In this document: positions 14,580-23,909 of the stretch, piece by piece
Numbering within the stretch: the stretch's first letter is position 1
Layout: the number at the start of each line of letters is the position of its first letter
Assembly: GCA_024235175.1 (NCBI GenBank)
Contig: JACKMX010000003.1
Coordinates: 882,011 to 946,010, forward strand
Source: Chromatiaceae bacterium
GTDB taxonomy: Bacteria > Pseudomonadota > Gammaproteobacteria > Chromatiales > Chromatiaceae
Direction of reading: 5' to 3'
DNA length: 64,000 nt
Translations under genes and position numbers: made by a program
Notes under the pieces: model-generated
Seen by the model: only the letters and a program-made list of their open reading frames with translations
What the model was told of the DNA's origin: nothing
Databases searched by the model: none

Positions 14580-15974
14580 ATGGCCATCGCGACCAGTAAT
14601 CGACTCTTACCTCTTCTCGCAGGCATCGTGTTGCTGATGCTGGTGTTCGTGAGTCTGAAATCCTGCTCCACGGATGACACGGATTCGGTGCTGCTCGACA
14701 AAGTCCCGGTGGCACCTTCACCCGATGCCGACACACCGGCCGACACGATCAAGACACTGACCGCCAACGTGGCGGCCATGACCACTGAGGTGGAAGCGCT
14801 ACGGCGGGACAACGCCCATCTGCGCAAGGAGAACCAGGCGCTGATTGCGAGCCGTACCCAGATCGAGGAGAACGTTGCGACACGCGTCAAGCGCGAGCTC
14901 ATCGCCCGGGAGAAGACCCAGGAGAATCGTGCCCGTATGGATGCCGGTGTGCTCTCGTCATTGACCGCGCGCGTCGATGCGCTGGCCGATTCGCTGTCGA
15001 AGACACGACCCCTTACCCCGGCAAACGATATTCCCGTGGGTCTGGGACTGGACGGCATAGGGCAGGGCGCTGTGAATGAGATCCTCTGGATAGAGCCCCT
15101 GGATCAAACAGAAGGTCCCGTAGCGGGAAAGGGCGTGCTGCAGCGAATGAAGCAGACCACCGGTGGCTATCTGGATGCAGCGACAACGAAAACAGGGGAG
15201 GTTGCCCGTGGTGTCGGAAACAAAATCGAGCAAGTGCGCACCTTGCCTGTCTATACCGTACCGCGCAACGCGACCTTGATCGGCTCTACCGCGATGACCG
15301 CGCTGGTCGGCCGCATACCCGTCCAGGGGCAGGTGCGTGATCCCATGCCCTTCAAGATTATCACCGGTGCGGACAACCTGGCTGCCAATGGCCTTACTGT
15401 ACCGGGCGTGCAGGGCATGGTCTGGAGTGGCACGGCGGTCGGCGATTGGACGCTCGCCTGTGTCACCGGGCGACTCGACTCGGTGACCTTCGTGTTCGAT
15501 GACGGCACCATCCGCACCCTGTCCTCCGACGACCGGCAGGGTGGTAGTGCCGATAAACCGCTTGGTTGGATCTCTGATGCCCAGGGTATCCCGTGTATCA
15601 GCGGTGCGCGCAAGACCAATGCTCCGGCTTTCCTCACTCAACGCATCGGCGTGATGGCGATCCAGGCCGCGGCCCATGCAGCAGCTGCTGCGGAAACCAC
15701 CGCGGTGGTCAGCGACGCCGGCAGTGTGACCAATAGTGTGACCGGTGATACCGGCACCTATGTGCTCGGCAGAACCGTGGAAGGGGGCAGCAACGAGATC
15801 GCGAAATGGCTGCTAGAACGACAGGCGCAGAGTTTCGACGCGGTATTCGTAGCGGCCGGCACCAAGGTGGCCATTCACGTGGACCGCGAGCTTCCCATTG
15901 ATCTCGATCCCATCGGCAGGAGATTGACCCATGCAACCACGCATCAAGCAAGTCACCGTACTGCTCTCGATTAG
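14580..15974 (+). CDS. ICE protein TIGR03752 (PFL_4705), TraB/VirB10-like
   Basis: A 464-aa protein spanning the envelope. An N-terminal membrane helix (LLPLLAGIVLLMLVFVSL) is followed by a coiled coil around residues 50-120 with many Glu, Arg and Asn, then a VirB10-like beta domain with VYTVPRNATLIGSTAMTALV and GQVRDPMPFKIITG. ATG 14580 is preferred over an earlier TTG at 14553 because it gives a normal short cytoplasmic end. It overlaps the lipoprotein gene by 44 nt. Confidence 0.88.
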   Translation: MAIATSNRLLPLLAGIVLLMLVFVSLKSCSTDDTDSVLLDKVPVAPSPDADTPADTIKTLTANVAAMTTEVEALRRDNAHLRKENQALIASRTQIEENVATRVKRELIAREKTQENRARMDAGVLSSLTARVDALADSLSKTRPLTPANDIPVGLGLDGIGQGAVNEILWIEPLDQTEGPVAGKGVLQRMKQTTGGYLDAATTKTGEVARGVGNKIEQVRTLPVYTVPRNATLIGSTAMTALVGRIPVQGQVRDPMPFKIITGADNLAANGLTVPGVQGMVWSGTAVGDWTLACVTGRLDSVTFVFDDGTIRTLSSDDRQGGSADKPLGWISDAQGIPCISGARKTNAPAFLTQRIGVMAIQAAAHAAAAAETTAVVSDAGSVTNSVTGDTGTYVLGRTVEGGSNEIAKWLLERQAQSFDAVFVAAGTKVAIHVDRELPIDLDPIGRRLTHATTHQASHRTALD

Positions 15975-16389
15975 CCTGTTAGTCGGCGGCTGCGCCAGTA
16001 CCAAGGAGGCGGTCTTGCCGCAGGACGGACCGTCCATGCAGGCCATCTACGACGCGCATCTCGAGGAGATGACGGCACATGACCCGCTGGCACTTCGAGG
16101 AGAACTCGGTAGCCGGCAGTTAGGTACTGGCTCTGTATCCTTAGAGGGCTACACGCGGGATGCCTTTAACGAGATCGAGACGATCTTCCCCCGTCTGCCG
16201 AATCCGACCCTGGTGATGTATGTTTTCCCACACCTCGCAACCGAGGAACGGGTGCCGGTGCCAGGTTATGCCACCACCTTTCCGATGTACGAGCGGATCG
16301 AGTACGCCTTGCCCGGCGAGGTCTCTTCTGGACATTCCGGTGACAAGTTTGTCCACAGCGAAAGAAACGTCACTGACCAAAGCAAGTAG
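15931..16389 (+). CDS. Conjugative transfer lipoprotein TIGR03751, TraV/VirB7-like
   Basis: A 152-aa lipoprotein with a type II signal (LLSISLLVGGC, lipid-modified Cys in the LVGGC lipobox). The family motif DGPSMQAIYDAHLEEM follows, and a conserved proline-rich segment (FPRLPNPTLVMYVFPHL) is present. It would be anchored in the outer membrane as the TraV/VirB7 partner of the core ring. It starts within the end of the TraB-like gene. Confidence 0.88.
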   Translation: MQPRIKQVTVLLSISLLVGGCASTKEAVLPQDGPSMQAIYDAHLEEMTAHDPLALRGELGSRQLGTGSVSLEGYTRDAFNEIETIFPRLPNPTLVMYVFPHLATEERVPVPGYATTFPMYERIEYALPGEVSSGHSGDKFVHSERNVTDQSK

Positions 16390-16397
16390 TTATTACC

Positions 16398-19106
16398 GTG
16401 TCATCCGACCACTCATCGAACCCACCCGTGCGAACTGCCGATGTGAAGCGCGGCTATCGACGCCCGTCATCATTAACCGATCTGTTACCCTGGGTGGAGT
16501 ACATTCCGGAGAGTCGTGCTTTCCTGCTGGAGGATGGGGTCAGCGTCGGCGCCTTGTTCGAACTGGAACCGGTGGGTACCGAGGCGCGCACGGAAGGCTT
16601 TATGGTTCAACTGCGTGATGCGATCCAGACCGCGCTGACCGAAGCGATCCCCGAGTTCGATGATGCCCCCTGGGTGCTGCAGGTCTATGTCCAGGATGAG
16701 CCGAGTCTCACCCGGTTTCAGCGTGAGGTGGGTGCCTATGTCCAGCCCGGTGCACATGATTCGAACTTCACGCGCCATTATCAGCAGACCTTCGCCGAGC
16801 ATCTGGCGAAGATCAGCCGACCGGGCGGTCTGTTCGAGGATGCGGCCGTTACCGGCACGCGCTGGCGTGGCCAGATCCGACGGGTTCGGGCGGTGCTCTA
16901 TCGGCGCCTTAGGTCAAGGGGCAAGACCCCAGCAGCCTTGGAGGTCGAGGCGGCGCTGAATGATGTCGCTACCAAGTGGACGGCGGCACTGGCCAGTGCC
17001 GGTATCAGGACCCGACGCGGCACTGGCGAGGATCTCTACACCTGGCTCCTGCCTTGGTTCAATCCCAAACCGGAAGTTGCGGGAGGCGACCCGGACAAAC
17101 TGCTCGAAGTGGCTCCTTATCCTGGGGATGATAACCTCCCGTTCGGCTACGACTTCGCCGAGCGTCTGACACTCGCCATGCCGCGTTCGGACAACGACAC
17201 AGCAACCTGGTGGTTCGATGGATTGCCCCACACGCTGGTCAGCGTTCAGGGGCTGCGGCGAGCACCGGAGATCGGCCACATGACCGGTGAACACCCCTCC
17301 GGTGACCACGTCTTTGCACTGTTCGATCGCTTACCTGAATACGCGATCATGGTCATGACCCTGACGCTGCGGCCACAGGATCTAATCCGCAACCATATCC
17401 ATCAGGTGCGACGCTCAGCCGTGGGGGATTCCGCGGAGGTCATGCTCACGCGGGAGGATGCCGATGCCGTCGAGCGCGAAATGGCGCAGGGTAATAAACT
17501 CTACCCGTTGAGCATCGCTTTCTATCTGCGTGGCAAAGACTTGCAGGAACTGCGCAGTAACGTCAATCGTTTGAATGCGCTGCTGTTACCGAACGGACTG
17601 CAGCCAATCACCCAGGAAGCGGATCTGCTGGCACTGGATGCTTACATCCGCAATCTGCCGATGGCCTATGATCCGCATCTGAACAAGTTGAGTCGCCGCT
17701 CACGTCTGGTCTTCTCGCGTCACACCGCAAACCTGCTGCCGCTCTACGGCCGATCTCGTGGTACCGGTCATCCGGGACTGGTCTTCTTCAACAGGGGTGC
17801 CGAGCCTCTGGTGTTCGACCCATTGCACCAGGAAGATCGCAAGAAGAATGCCCACATGCTGATTCTCGGTCCGACCGGCGCAGGCAAATCGGCACTGCTG
17901 GTCTACCTGTTGCAGCAGATGGCGGCGGTCTACCGGCCACGCATCTTCATCATTGAGGCAGGAGGTTCATTCTCGCTGCTCGGCCAGCATTTTGAGGCCA
18001 ATGGCCTGGCGCTCAATCAAGTGACGCTGAACCCCAATGCCGATGTGAGCCTGCCGCCGTTTGCCGATGCCCTCAGACTGCTGGAGAAGGAGAGGCGACT
18101 GCGCATGGTGGAGGATCCCGATGCACTGGCGGAGGACGAAGAGGACGACACGGACGAGGAGGGCACAGGTCGCGACATTCTGGGTGAGATGGAGATCGCT
18201 GCCCGTATCATGATCACCGGCGGTGACGAGCGTGAGGATGCACGTATGACCCGGGCCGACCGACTATTGATCCGCAAAGCTATTTTCCTCGCTGCGAAAA
18301 GGGTCCAAGAAACTGGCCGCGATCAGGTGCTCACCCAGGACGTGGTCGCAGCGCTCCACACAATCGGCGGGGATGCCAGCCTGCCCGAACACCGCCGCAA
18401 CCGCGCGCTGGAAATGGGGGATGGCATGGCGCTGTTCTGCTCAGGACTCGCCGGGTACTTCTTCAATCGCCCTGGCAAGCGCTGGCCGGAAGTGGATGTC
18501 ACGATTCTGGAGATGGGCATACTCGCGCGCGAGGGATACGAGGATCAGCTCACCGTCGCCTATCTCTCGATGATGAGCCACATCAACGATCTGGTCGAAC
18601 GTCATCAGAGCGATGCCCGTCCAACGCTTGTAGTTACGGATGAAGGCCACATCATCACGACTAATCCGTTACTGGCCCGTTACGTGGTCAAGATCACCAA
18701 GATGTGGCGCAAGCTCGGCGCCTGGTTCTGGATCGCCACTCAGAACCTGGAGGACTTTCCGGATGCCAGTCGCAAGATGCTCAATATGATGGAGTGGTGG
18801 CTGTGCCTTGTCATGCCGAAGGAGGAGATCGAGCAGATCGCCCGGTTCAAGGATCTCTCGGTTGAACAACGCAGCCTCCTGCTTTCCGCGAGAAAGGAAC
18901 CGGGTAAGTATGTCGAGGGTGTGGTCCTTTCAGATAATCTCGAAGCCCTTTTTCGCAACGTACCGCCGCCACTGTCGCTCGCATTAGCTATGACAGAGAA
19001 GCATGAAAAGGCGGAGCGGGCTGCGATCATGCAGGAGAAGGGGTGCAGCGAGTTGGAGGCGGTATATTTTATGGCGGAGCGTATAGCAACCGAGTGGGGC
19101 GGATAA
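16398..19106 (+). CDS. Conjugative transfer ATPase TIGR03744 (PFL_4706), VirB4/TraC-like
   Basis: A 902-aa cytoplasmic ATPase that energises pilus and channel assembly. GTG 16398 follows the lipoprotein stop by 8 nt. The N-terminal TraC domain takes about 450 residues. The motor then has Walker A GPTGAGKSALL near residue 491, EAGGSFSLLGQ just downstream, and Walker B RPTLVVTDEGH near residue 745. An acidic insert (EDEEDDTDEEG, ~residue 580) interrupts the motor domain. This is the last + strand gene before the inserted defence candidate. Confidence 0.93.
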   Translation: MSSDHSSNPPVRTADVKRGYRRPSSLTDLLPWVEYIPESRAFLLEDGVSVGALFELEPVGTEARTEGFMVQLRDAIQTALTEAIPEFDDAPWVLQVYVQDEPSLTRFQREVGAYVQPGAHDSNFTRHYQQTFAEHLAKISRPGGLFEDAAVTGTRWRGQIRRVRAVLYRRLRSRGKTPAALEVEAALNDVATKWTAALASAGIRTRRGTGEDLYTWLLPWFNPKPEVAGGDPDKLLEVAPYPGDDNLPFGYDFAERLTLAMPRSDNDTATWWFDGLPHTLVSVQGLRRAPEIGHMTGEHPSGDHVFALFDRLPEYAIMVMTLTLRPQDLIRNHIHQVRRSAVGDSAEVMLTREDADAVEREMAQGNKLYPLSIAFYLRGKDLQELRSNVNRLNALLLPNGLQPITQEADLLALDAYIRNLPMAYDPHLNKLSRRSRLVFSRHTANLLPLYGRSRGTGHPGLVFFNRGAEPLVFDPLHQEDRKKNAHMLILGPTGAGKSALLVYLLQQMAAVYRPRIFIIEAGGSFSLLGQHFEANGLALNQVTLNPNADVSLPPFADALRLLEKERRLRMVEDPDALAEDEEDDTDEEGTGRDILGEMEIAARIMITGGDEREDARMTRADRLLIRKAIFLAAKRVQETGRDQVLTQDVVAALHTIGGDASLPEHRRNRALEMGDGMALFCSGLAGYFFNRPGKRWPEVDVTILEMGILAREGYEDQLTVAYLSMMSHINDLVERHQSDARPTLVVTDEGHIITTNPLLARYVVKITKMWRKLGAWFWIATQNLEDFPDASRKMLNMMEWWLCLVMPKEEIEQIARFKDLSVEQRSLLLSARKEPGKYVEGVVLSDNLEALFRNVPPPLSLALAMTEKHEKAERAAIMQEKGCSELEAVYFMAERIATEWGG

Positions 19107-19351
19107 AGCCTTCGTAATGAGTTGCTTTGGTGGTCCGCACCATAGGACCTAGCGAATTATCTACCTGCAGCCGGTCACCCTTGCGAGTGTTCCGAAGCCG
19201 TTGATGGCTTCTCGGAGTGTAGTGCGGAGACGACTGGAACGAAATTTCCTCCCTTGGGCAACAGCAATCGCCCTGGAGCGGCTCTAGGATGGTTTTTGGG
19301 CAAAACGTCAATCCAACTGCGGACTGAGGTCATGATTACAGGTCAGAAGAG
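19107..19351. other. Gap between the transfer ATPase and the inserted gene
   Basis: About 245 nt with no supported gene. It contains the junction between the conserved operon and the opposite-strand cargo gene. No terminal repeats or integrase were recognised, so the way the cargo arrived is not visible. Confidence 0.4.
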
Positions 19352-21823
19352 TCACTTTGAGCTATAAATATTTTTGGCTGATCGCAGCGCCCGTGAGCAA
19401 TCTTCAGCTAATTCGGGCTTCATCTCTTCCAATGGATTACTACACCATTCTGCCGGTAAGCCTCTCCGTCTTGCTTCATCCACTATTGGCTGATACAAAT
19501 TAACCATATAGTCGAAGAACTGTTTAGCACGTTTCGATCTAAGTACTAAGCGATCTCTGATCTCTCTTTCTTCTTTAATCGCTTGACTAATATCGTATAG
19601 GCCTCGCCAAACACTCCTATCTGCGATGAATGTGTCCATTAACATGTTTTCTACGAAAGCAAACTGACCGATCAGGACCCGTAAGATATAACCCCCCAGT
19701 TTGGTCGGATAAAAGTTCGAAGAAAACTCGGCCGGTCCGTGTGATGCAGTATGCACAAATCTCAGTTTGCAAAGATCAGACAAAACAGCCAAGATATGAT
19801 CATCTGAAAAACCGATCTTTCGACTTGCTTCTCGGATGTTGACTCCCGACTCGTAATCGAAATTTCTTTCGGAGCTAAGTTTTACTAGATTGCCCAAAAT
19901 AAAAACTCGTAGCAGCTCCGCCCCTGTTTTGTCCAAACGGGCATCAAAAACGTTGCCGATAACGGAATACTCTTCGGAATAGACAGGTTGATTTCCGACT
20001 AGAATTGATCTAAGTGCCTCGTGCTTGGGTAGAACGTAATCTTTTCCTGCTTGATAGAAACGAATTGCCTTGTCTGGGTCAGTGTAACCGCGCTCTAAGA
20101 ACTCCCGTGTCATCTTCAATGATAGGCGTGTATCATCGACTGCAAGCATTTCTATCGTCTTGCCCACTTCCGTACCTAATACAGACTTTCGAACTATTGA
20201 AATGAACTGAGAAAGGTCACTTACTTGAAAAAGCGCACCATTGCCAGCGACGAATTCTCCACTCTTACCTTGCAGTAGTCTTTCTGCAACAAAAAAACGT
20301 CTAGACAGCACCTGACGAATCTGAGGTGGCTCGAGTTGCAGGGGATCGAAATCGAACGCGTCAAACTTTGGAGAATGTCGGTGCTTCACAAACGTGCTCT
20401 CGCGCATCGAGAGAACAAGATTAAGACCATTGCGCCTAGCGAAAGCTATGGCATCAGAGAAAATATTCGATTGGACGGCCTCATCTTCAAACTGATCTAC
20501 ATTATCGATAACTAGGAAAACTGGAACTTTACTTGAGGCGTATTTGAGTAATCGCTCTACATAAGGAGCACCCTCCCTGAATTCGTCTTCAATAATCTGT
20601 GAGAACTTTTCGTTAATTCTACTTTCATCGCTAGCTATAAGCGCCAAGGGGCCTCGCTTTAAGGTTTCAAGTTCTTCGCGATAAGCTGACCGTATCGCTC
20701 TGTCAAATGTGGCGAAAAAATCATCTTCCGAGAAGTATTCCTTTATTTTTTTTATAACAAAATTAAGTGCCGCTTCGTTCTGTGCATACTCTCGAAAGTC
20801 AATGTCGATCCAATGGGGATATTCTCGATCTTTGCGTTCTTTAAAAAAGCTCGCAGCAGTGATCTTCCTTGTATATTGCAAAAAAGTAGTTTTGCCGACT
20901 CCGACAGGTCCGAGGATCAAGATTGCGAGCGGCCGTGCCGCAGCTTCCGCTGCGACTAAAGTGTCCGCCAAAGAGCGACCGCTTTTGCTCTTGCGATGCC
21001 CCATCGGTTTTCCGGGTGATTTATCGAACAGCGGCGCCCGTTTTGATATATGCATCTTAATTCGATTATCGAACTTTGTGCGGTCTGGTGTCGTCACGTA
21101 GCATTTATCGAGGAGTTCAGTATCGCTTTCAGATATGGACTCTGAAAAAGCGGTAATGATTTCGTTCTCTATAAGGGGATAGATGGGGTTTACCTTTCCA
21201 CCTCGGCCCGTCACAAAAAAGCGATTGAGCCGTCTTTCCTCGAGCTGGTCCGCATTCCGGCCAATAAGCTCGAACTCAAGATTTCCATCAATTACCCCAT
21301 CGCGCGAAAGCAGGGAAGTAAAATATTCGAAGTCCTCGCCCAAAGTAGATTCAAGCGAGTCGAAAACAAGAGCGGAAGAGGCATGAAAATCAACCTCATC
21401 GGTTCTAACAGCTGGGAAGACGATCCATTGGCCACCATTCGTAACTACTGCGTAAGGGATATTCTTCTTGCGGCAGTAGTCGCGAGCCTGTCGTATAGCA
21501 TCACCAACCTCGCCGTCGAGAATCGGGCCAGATAACGTACGGCGACGCTTTGATGGTCCTGTGTCAAAGGTTCTGCCCATCCTTTTTGCTTCGATCAAGA
21601 GAGGTGTATTTGCCGTGCGCAGAATATAATCTGCGTAGGTAGTTGTACCGTCTTCAGAGATCCGTTCCTCGTAGCTCATATCATCGGGTGTCCATCCCAA
21701 TAAACCTTCCAAAATTTCGTCGATTAGCTTTTTTCGAGTTTCGGCTTCGTTTGCATTGGCTAGTTGGAGTTTTTTGTGTACGCCAAGCAACTGAACGCGC
21801 TTGTTCTCAGATGACGTCATCAT
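19352..21823 (-). CDS. PD-(D/E)XK nuclease fused to a STAND/AAA-like P-loop NTPase, candidate single-gene defence protein
   Basis: An 823-aa protein starting at ATG 21823 behind GGGAGAGG. Residues 25-165 resemble the N-terminal nuclease of type I restriction subunits: GWTPDDMSYEER, then Asp65 in YADYIL and Glu78-Ala-Lys80 in PLLIEAKRMG, the D...ExK set. A linker leads to an NTPase with Walker A GPVGVGKT (305-312) and Walker B VFLVIDNVDQ (435-444). A ~300-residue helical C-terminal region follows with no domain I can name. Its base composition is visibly more AT-rich than the flanking transfer genes. It sits alone, antisense, between two genes that are normally close. A nuclease unleashed by a sensor NTPase would suit anti-phage defence; this is inference. 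Confidence 0.7.
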   Translation of the reverse strand: MMTSSENKRVQLLGVHKKLQLANANEAETRKKLIDEILEGLLGWTPDDMSYEERISEDGTTTYADYILRTANTPLLIEAKRMGRTFDTGPSKRRRTLSGPILDGEVGDAIRQARDYCRKKNIPYAVVTNGGQWIVFPAVRTDEVDFHASSALVFDSLESTLGEDFEYFTSLLSRDGVIDGNLEFELIGRNADQLEERRLNRFFVTGRGGKVNPIYPLIENEIITAFSESISESDTELLDKCYVTTPDRTKFDNRIKMHISKRAPLFDKSPGKPMGHRKSKSGRSLADTLVAAEAAARPLAILILGPVGVGKTTFLQYTRKITAASFFKERKDREYPHWIDIDFREYAQNEAALNFVIKKIKEYFSEDDFFATFDRAIRSAYREELETLKRGPLALIASDESRINEKFSQIIEDEFREGAPYVERLLKYASSKVPVFLVIDNVDQFEDEAVQSNIFSDAIAFARRNGLNLVLSMRESTFVKHRHSPKFDAFDFDPLQLEPPQIRQVLSRRFFVAERLLQGKSGEFVAGNGALFQVSDLSQFISIVRKSVLGTEVGKTIEMLAVDDTRLSLKMTREFLERGYTDPDKAIRFYQAGKDYVLPKHEALRSILVGNQPVYSEEYSVIGNVFDARLDKTGAELLRVFILGNLVKLSSERNFDYESGVNIREASRKIGFSDDHILAVLSDLCKLRFVHTASHGPAEFSSNFYPTKLGGYILRVLIGQFAFVENMLMDTFIADRSVWRGLYDISQAIKEEREIRDRLVLRSKRAKQFFDYMVNLYQPIVDEARRRGLPAEWCSNPLEEMKPELAEDCSRALRSAKNIYSSK

Positions 21824-22350
21824 TAACACCTCTCCCACAGTCTCACGGATGGTTGACCTTCTCCCGTGAATTTAACAAATCTTGCACAATCTCGTCACTG
21901 CCTGAATTGTCTCGAAGAGGTTTGTGCCGGCATCTTTAACTAAACGTTTAAAAATCACGCTCAGTATCAGCATGCCATTATCGACAGGACTCCAAGGCTG
22001 TCCGTATAGATCGCAAAACGAAAGGCACGGATTGGAATCCGCAGCTATGGGGTCAGGGGTGCGTGCTGGTTGATAAACCGCAATCGATATGTTGGCGCGA
22101 GAATCCCGAATAACGGTATCGAGACAGCTTGATTCGGGTTTGTCCGCTCATAGTAGCACGGTTGCGGATGAGTAGGTCGGAGGAGGTTCAAGATAAAAGG
22201 TACAAGATGCCACTGTAAGTTTTAATAAACGCTGAAGCTACTTTCGTCAAGTACAGATGAAACCACGACGATAGTGGTCCCGGTTTTCTCTTCCTTTGTT
22301 TATCTTCTATAGCGACGATGGCTTCCATTGTGCTGCGATTCAAGACTGAC
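21824..22350. other. Upstream region of the defence candidate, with a TAAACGTTTA palindrome
   Basis: About 500 nt between the divergent cargo gene and the resumed transfer operon. A perfect 10-bp palindrome, TAAACGTTTA, lies at 21941-21950, some 120 nt upstream of the cargo start in an AT-rich stretch, and could be an operator. No gene with supporting features was found here. Confidence 0.4.
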
Positions 22351-22803
22351 ATGCTCGCCATTTTCCATTCCCTGGTTAGACTTATGCTCTTCTGGCCCCT
22401 TGCGTTTAGTTTGCCCGTCTGGTCGGGTGAATCATTCAGCGTCGAGGTCTTCACCACAAGCGAGCGTCCAGCCGTCGGCGCAGATTACGATCAACTCCGC
22501 GCAGCGAATGTCTCGACATACACCGTCGATAGCTTCGATCGATTAGAATCGCGTCTATCAGAAGGACTTACAGCTGACCCGGAAGCGGCAAAGAGAGAAT
22601 CGCTCCGCAGAATCCAGCAGCTTGATGATGCCCGCATGGCGTCCGTCAAGAAAGCTGCGATAGGTCTTTCCAAGGCTTTTCAATATAACGTCAATCGCTA
22701 TCCTGCGGTTGTTTTTAATGGAGAAATTGTCATATACGGCGTGACCGATCTATCCAAGGCGTTCGATCTCTACGTAGGATGGAAACGGGAGCGATCCCGA
22801 TGA
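22351..22803 (+). CDS. ICE protein TIGR03757 (PFL_4709), TrbC-like
   Basis: A 150-aa exported protein (with an alternative start at 22318). A hydrophobic leader (LMLFWPLAFSLPVWS) precedes a thioredoxin-like domain: FSVEVFTTSERPAV, then RYPAVVFNGEIVIYGVTDL. This corresponds by order to TrbC-type periplasmic proteins of F-like systems. Its stop overlaps the next start. The gene resumes the operon after the inserted cargo. Confidence 0.85.
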   Translation: MLAIFHSLVRLMLFWPLAFSLPVWSGESFSVEVFTTSERPAVGADYDQLRAANVSTYTVDSFDRLESRLSEGLTADPEAAKRESLRRIQQLDDARMASVKKAAIGLSKAFQYNVNRYPAVVFNGEIVIYGVTDLSKAFDLYVGWKRERSR

Positions 22804-23909
22804 TGCGCCATGGTCTGGGAAGTTTGCTTTTGACTCTGGTGCTCCATGTATCCGCTACGACTCAGGCCGGAACGATCACAACACCTCAGATCATCGCTCA
22901 GACCACGGCCGGTGCTTTGACCTGCATGCGCTGGATGCCTGTCGGAATGTGCTTCTGGCTCTACTGTTCTTTGTCTGGTTGCCGGGTCAGGACCTCGTTA
23001 AAGGTTGGGCACTACAACCCGGATCTGGTGGTCAGCACCTACAACGAGTTGGGCGGCAACCCCTGGGCTGAGATTCGCGCGACGCTGGGGCTTGATCAGA
23101 AAACTGCAGCCATCGGGCTGTTGGGATCGCTGCTACCGGTTCCTATCGACAGTGCAGGCAACCGTACGGAAGGGATCTCCGAGAGCGACCACAAGAATCT
23201 GCTATTCCGCGAGACCGATGCCATCGGCCATCCGATGAACACTCTGGCTGGTGTGGTTTCAGGCACGGGTCTGCTCTGCCAGTCGCAGACAACGCCCTTT
23301 TTTCCATACTTTCTATCCGGACTCGATGCCTTGTCCTGGCGTCAGGAGGTGCCGGAGATCTTCTATCCGGCCAGCTGGATCCCTGGCCTGCGCGAGATTG
23401 GCACCTGGCCTCTGCAGACCTGGGGGAGTGTGTATCCACGTACCGGCTGGACCACTCAGGCGGAAGAACCCAAGGCTGCCGCGATCAATGCCCAGCGGGC
23501 CGGTGACATCGTCACCCGTACTGCACAGCCGCACGTCTATGTCTCCCTGTCGGGTGATTCGTACATGCACAACGATGTCATCCGCGAGATCGACAACTGG
23601 GTCGACGACGGATCCGGTATGTTGGTCAACCGGCGCTCTCACTCCTTCTCCGGTCAGAAGGTCTGGCCACCAGGTCCATTGGTTGAGAAGGACCACCGCA
23701 CCGGAACCTGGCAGATGCTCGTGCCGAAGCCGGAGTCGACCTGCAACGTGTTCGGTATCAACGATTTGGCGAGTGGCAAAGGTTGGGGTGGGGGTCGCGT
23801 GGACAGTGCCGGTGACTATGCCTGGAACCTCTGGCGTCCTTACAAATGCTGCAGACGCCGAGGACAGGTGTTTCTGTTCGACATCGACTGGATCGCTTAT
23901 CCGCCATGA
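22800..23909 (+). CDS. traU: ICE protein TIGR03756 (PFL_4710), TraU-like
   Basis: A 369-aa exported, cysteine-rich protein of the TraU type, needed for DNA transfer in F-like and GI-like systems. The signal peptide at residues 1-25 is followed by CMRWMPVGMCFWLYCSLSGC, a typical Cys and Trp cluster, and the C-terminal part has YAWNLWRPYKCCRRRGQ. ATGATG at 22800 overlaps the preceding stop. It ends in an ATGA overlap with the TIGR03755 gene. Confidence 0.88.
   Translation: MMRHGLGSLLLTLVLHVSATTQAGTITTPQIIAQTTAGALTCMRWMPVGMCFWLYCSLSGCRVRTSLKVGHYNPDLVVSTYNELGGNPWAEIRATLGLDQKTAAIGLLGSLLPVPIDSAGNRTEGISESDHKNLLFRETDAIGHPMNTLAGVVSGTGLLCQSQTTPFFPYFLSGLDALSWRQEVPEIFYPASWIPGLREIGTWPLQTWGSVYPRTGWTTQAEEPKAAAINAQRAGDIVTRTAQPHVYVSLSGDSYMHNDVIREIDNWVDDGSGMLVNRRSHSFSGQKVWPPGPLVEKDHRTGTWQMLVPKPESTCNVFGINDLASGKGWGGGRVDSAGDYAWNLWRPYKCCRRRGQVFLFDIDWIAYPP

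Noticed and set aside
13748..15058. 436-codon - strand frame opposite the TIGR03749 and TIGR03752 genes
   Set aside because: Low-complexity Ser/Arg/Gln composition typical of antisense reading of a GC-rich gene; both + strand genes are clear.
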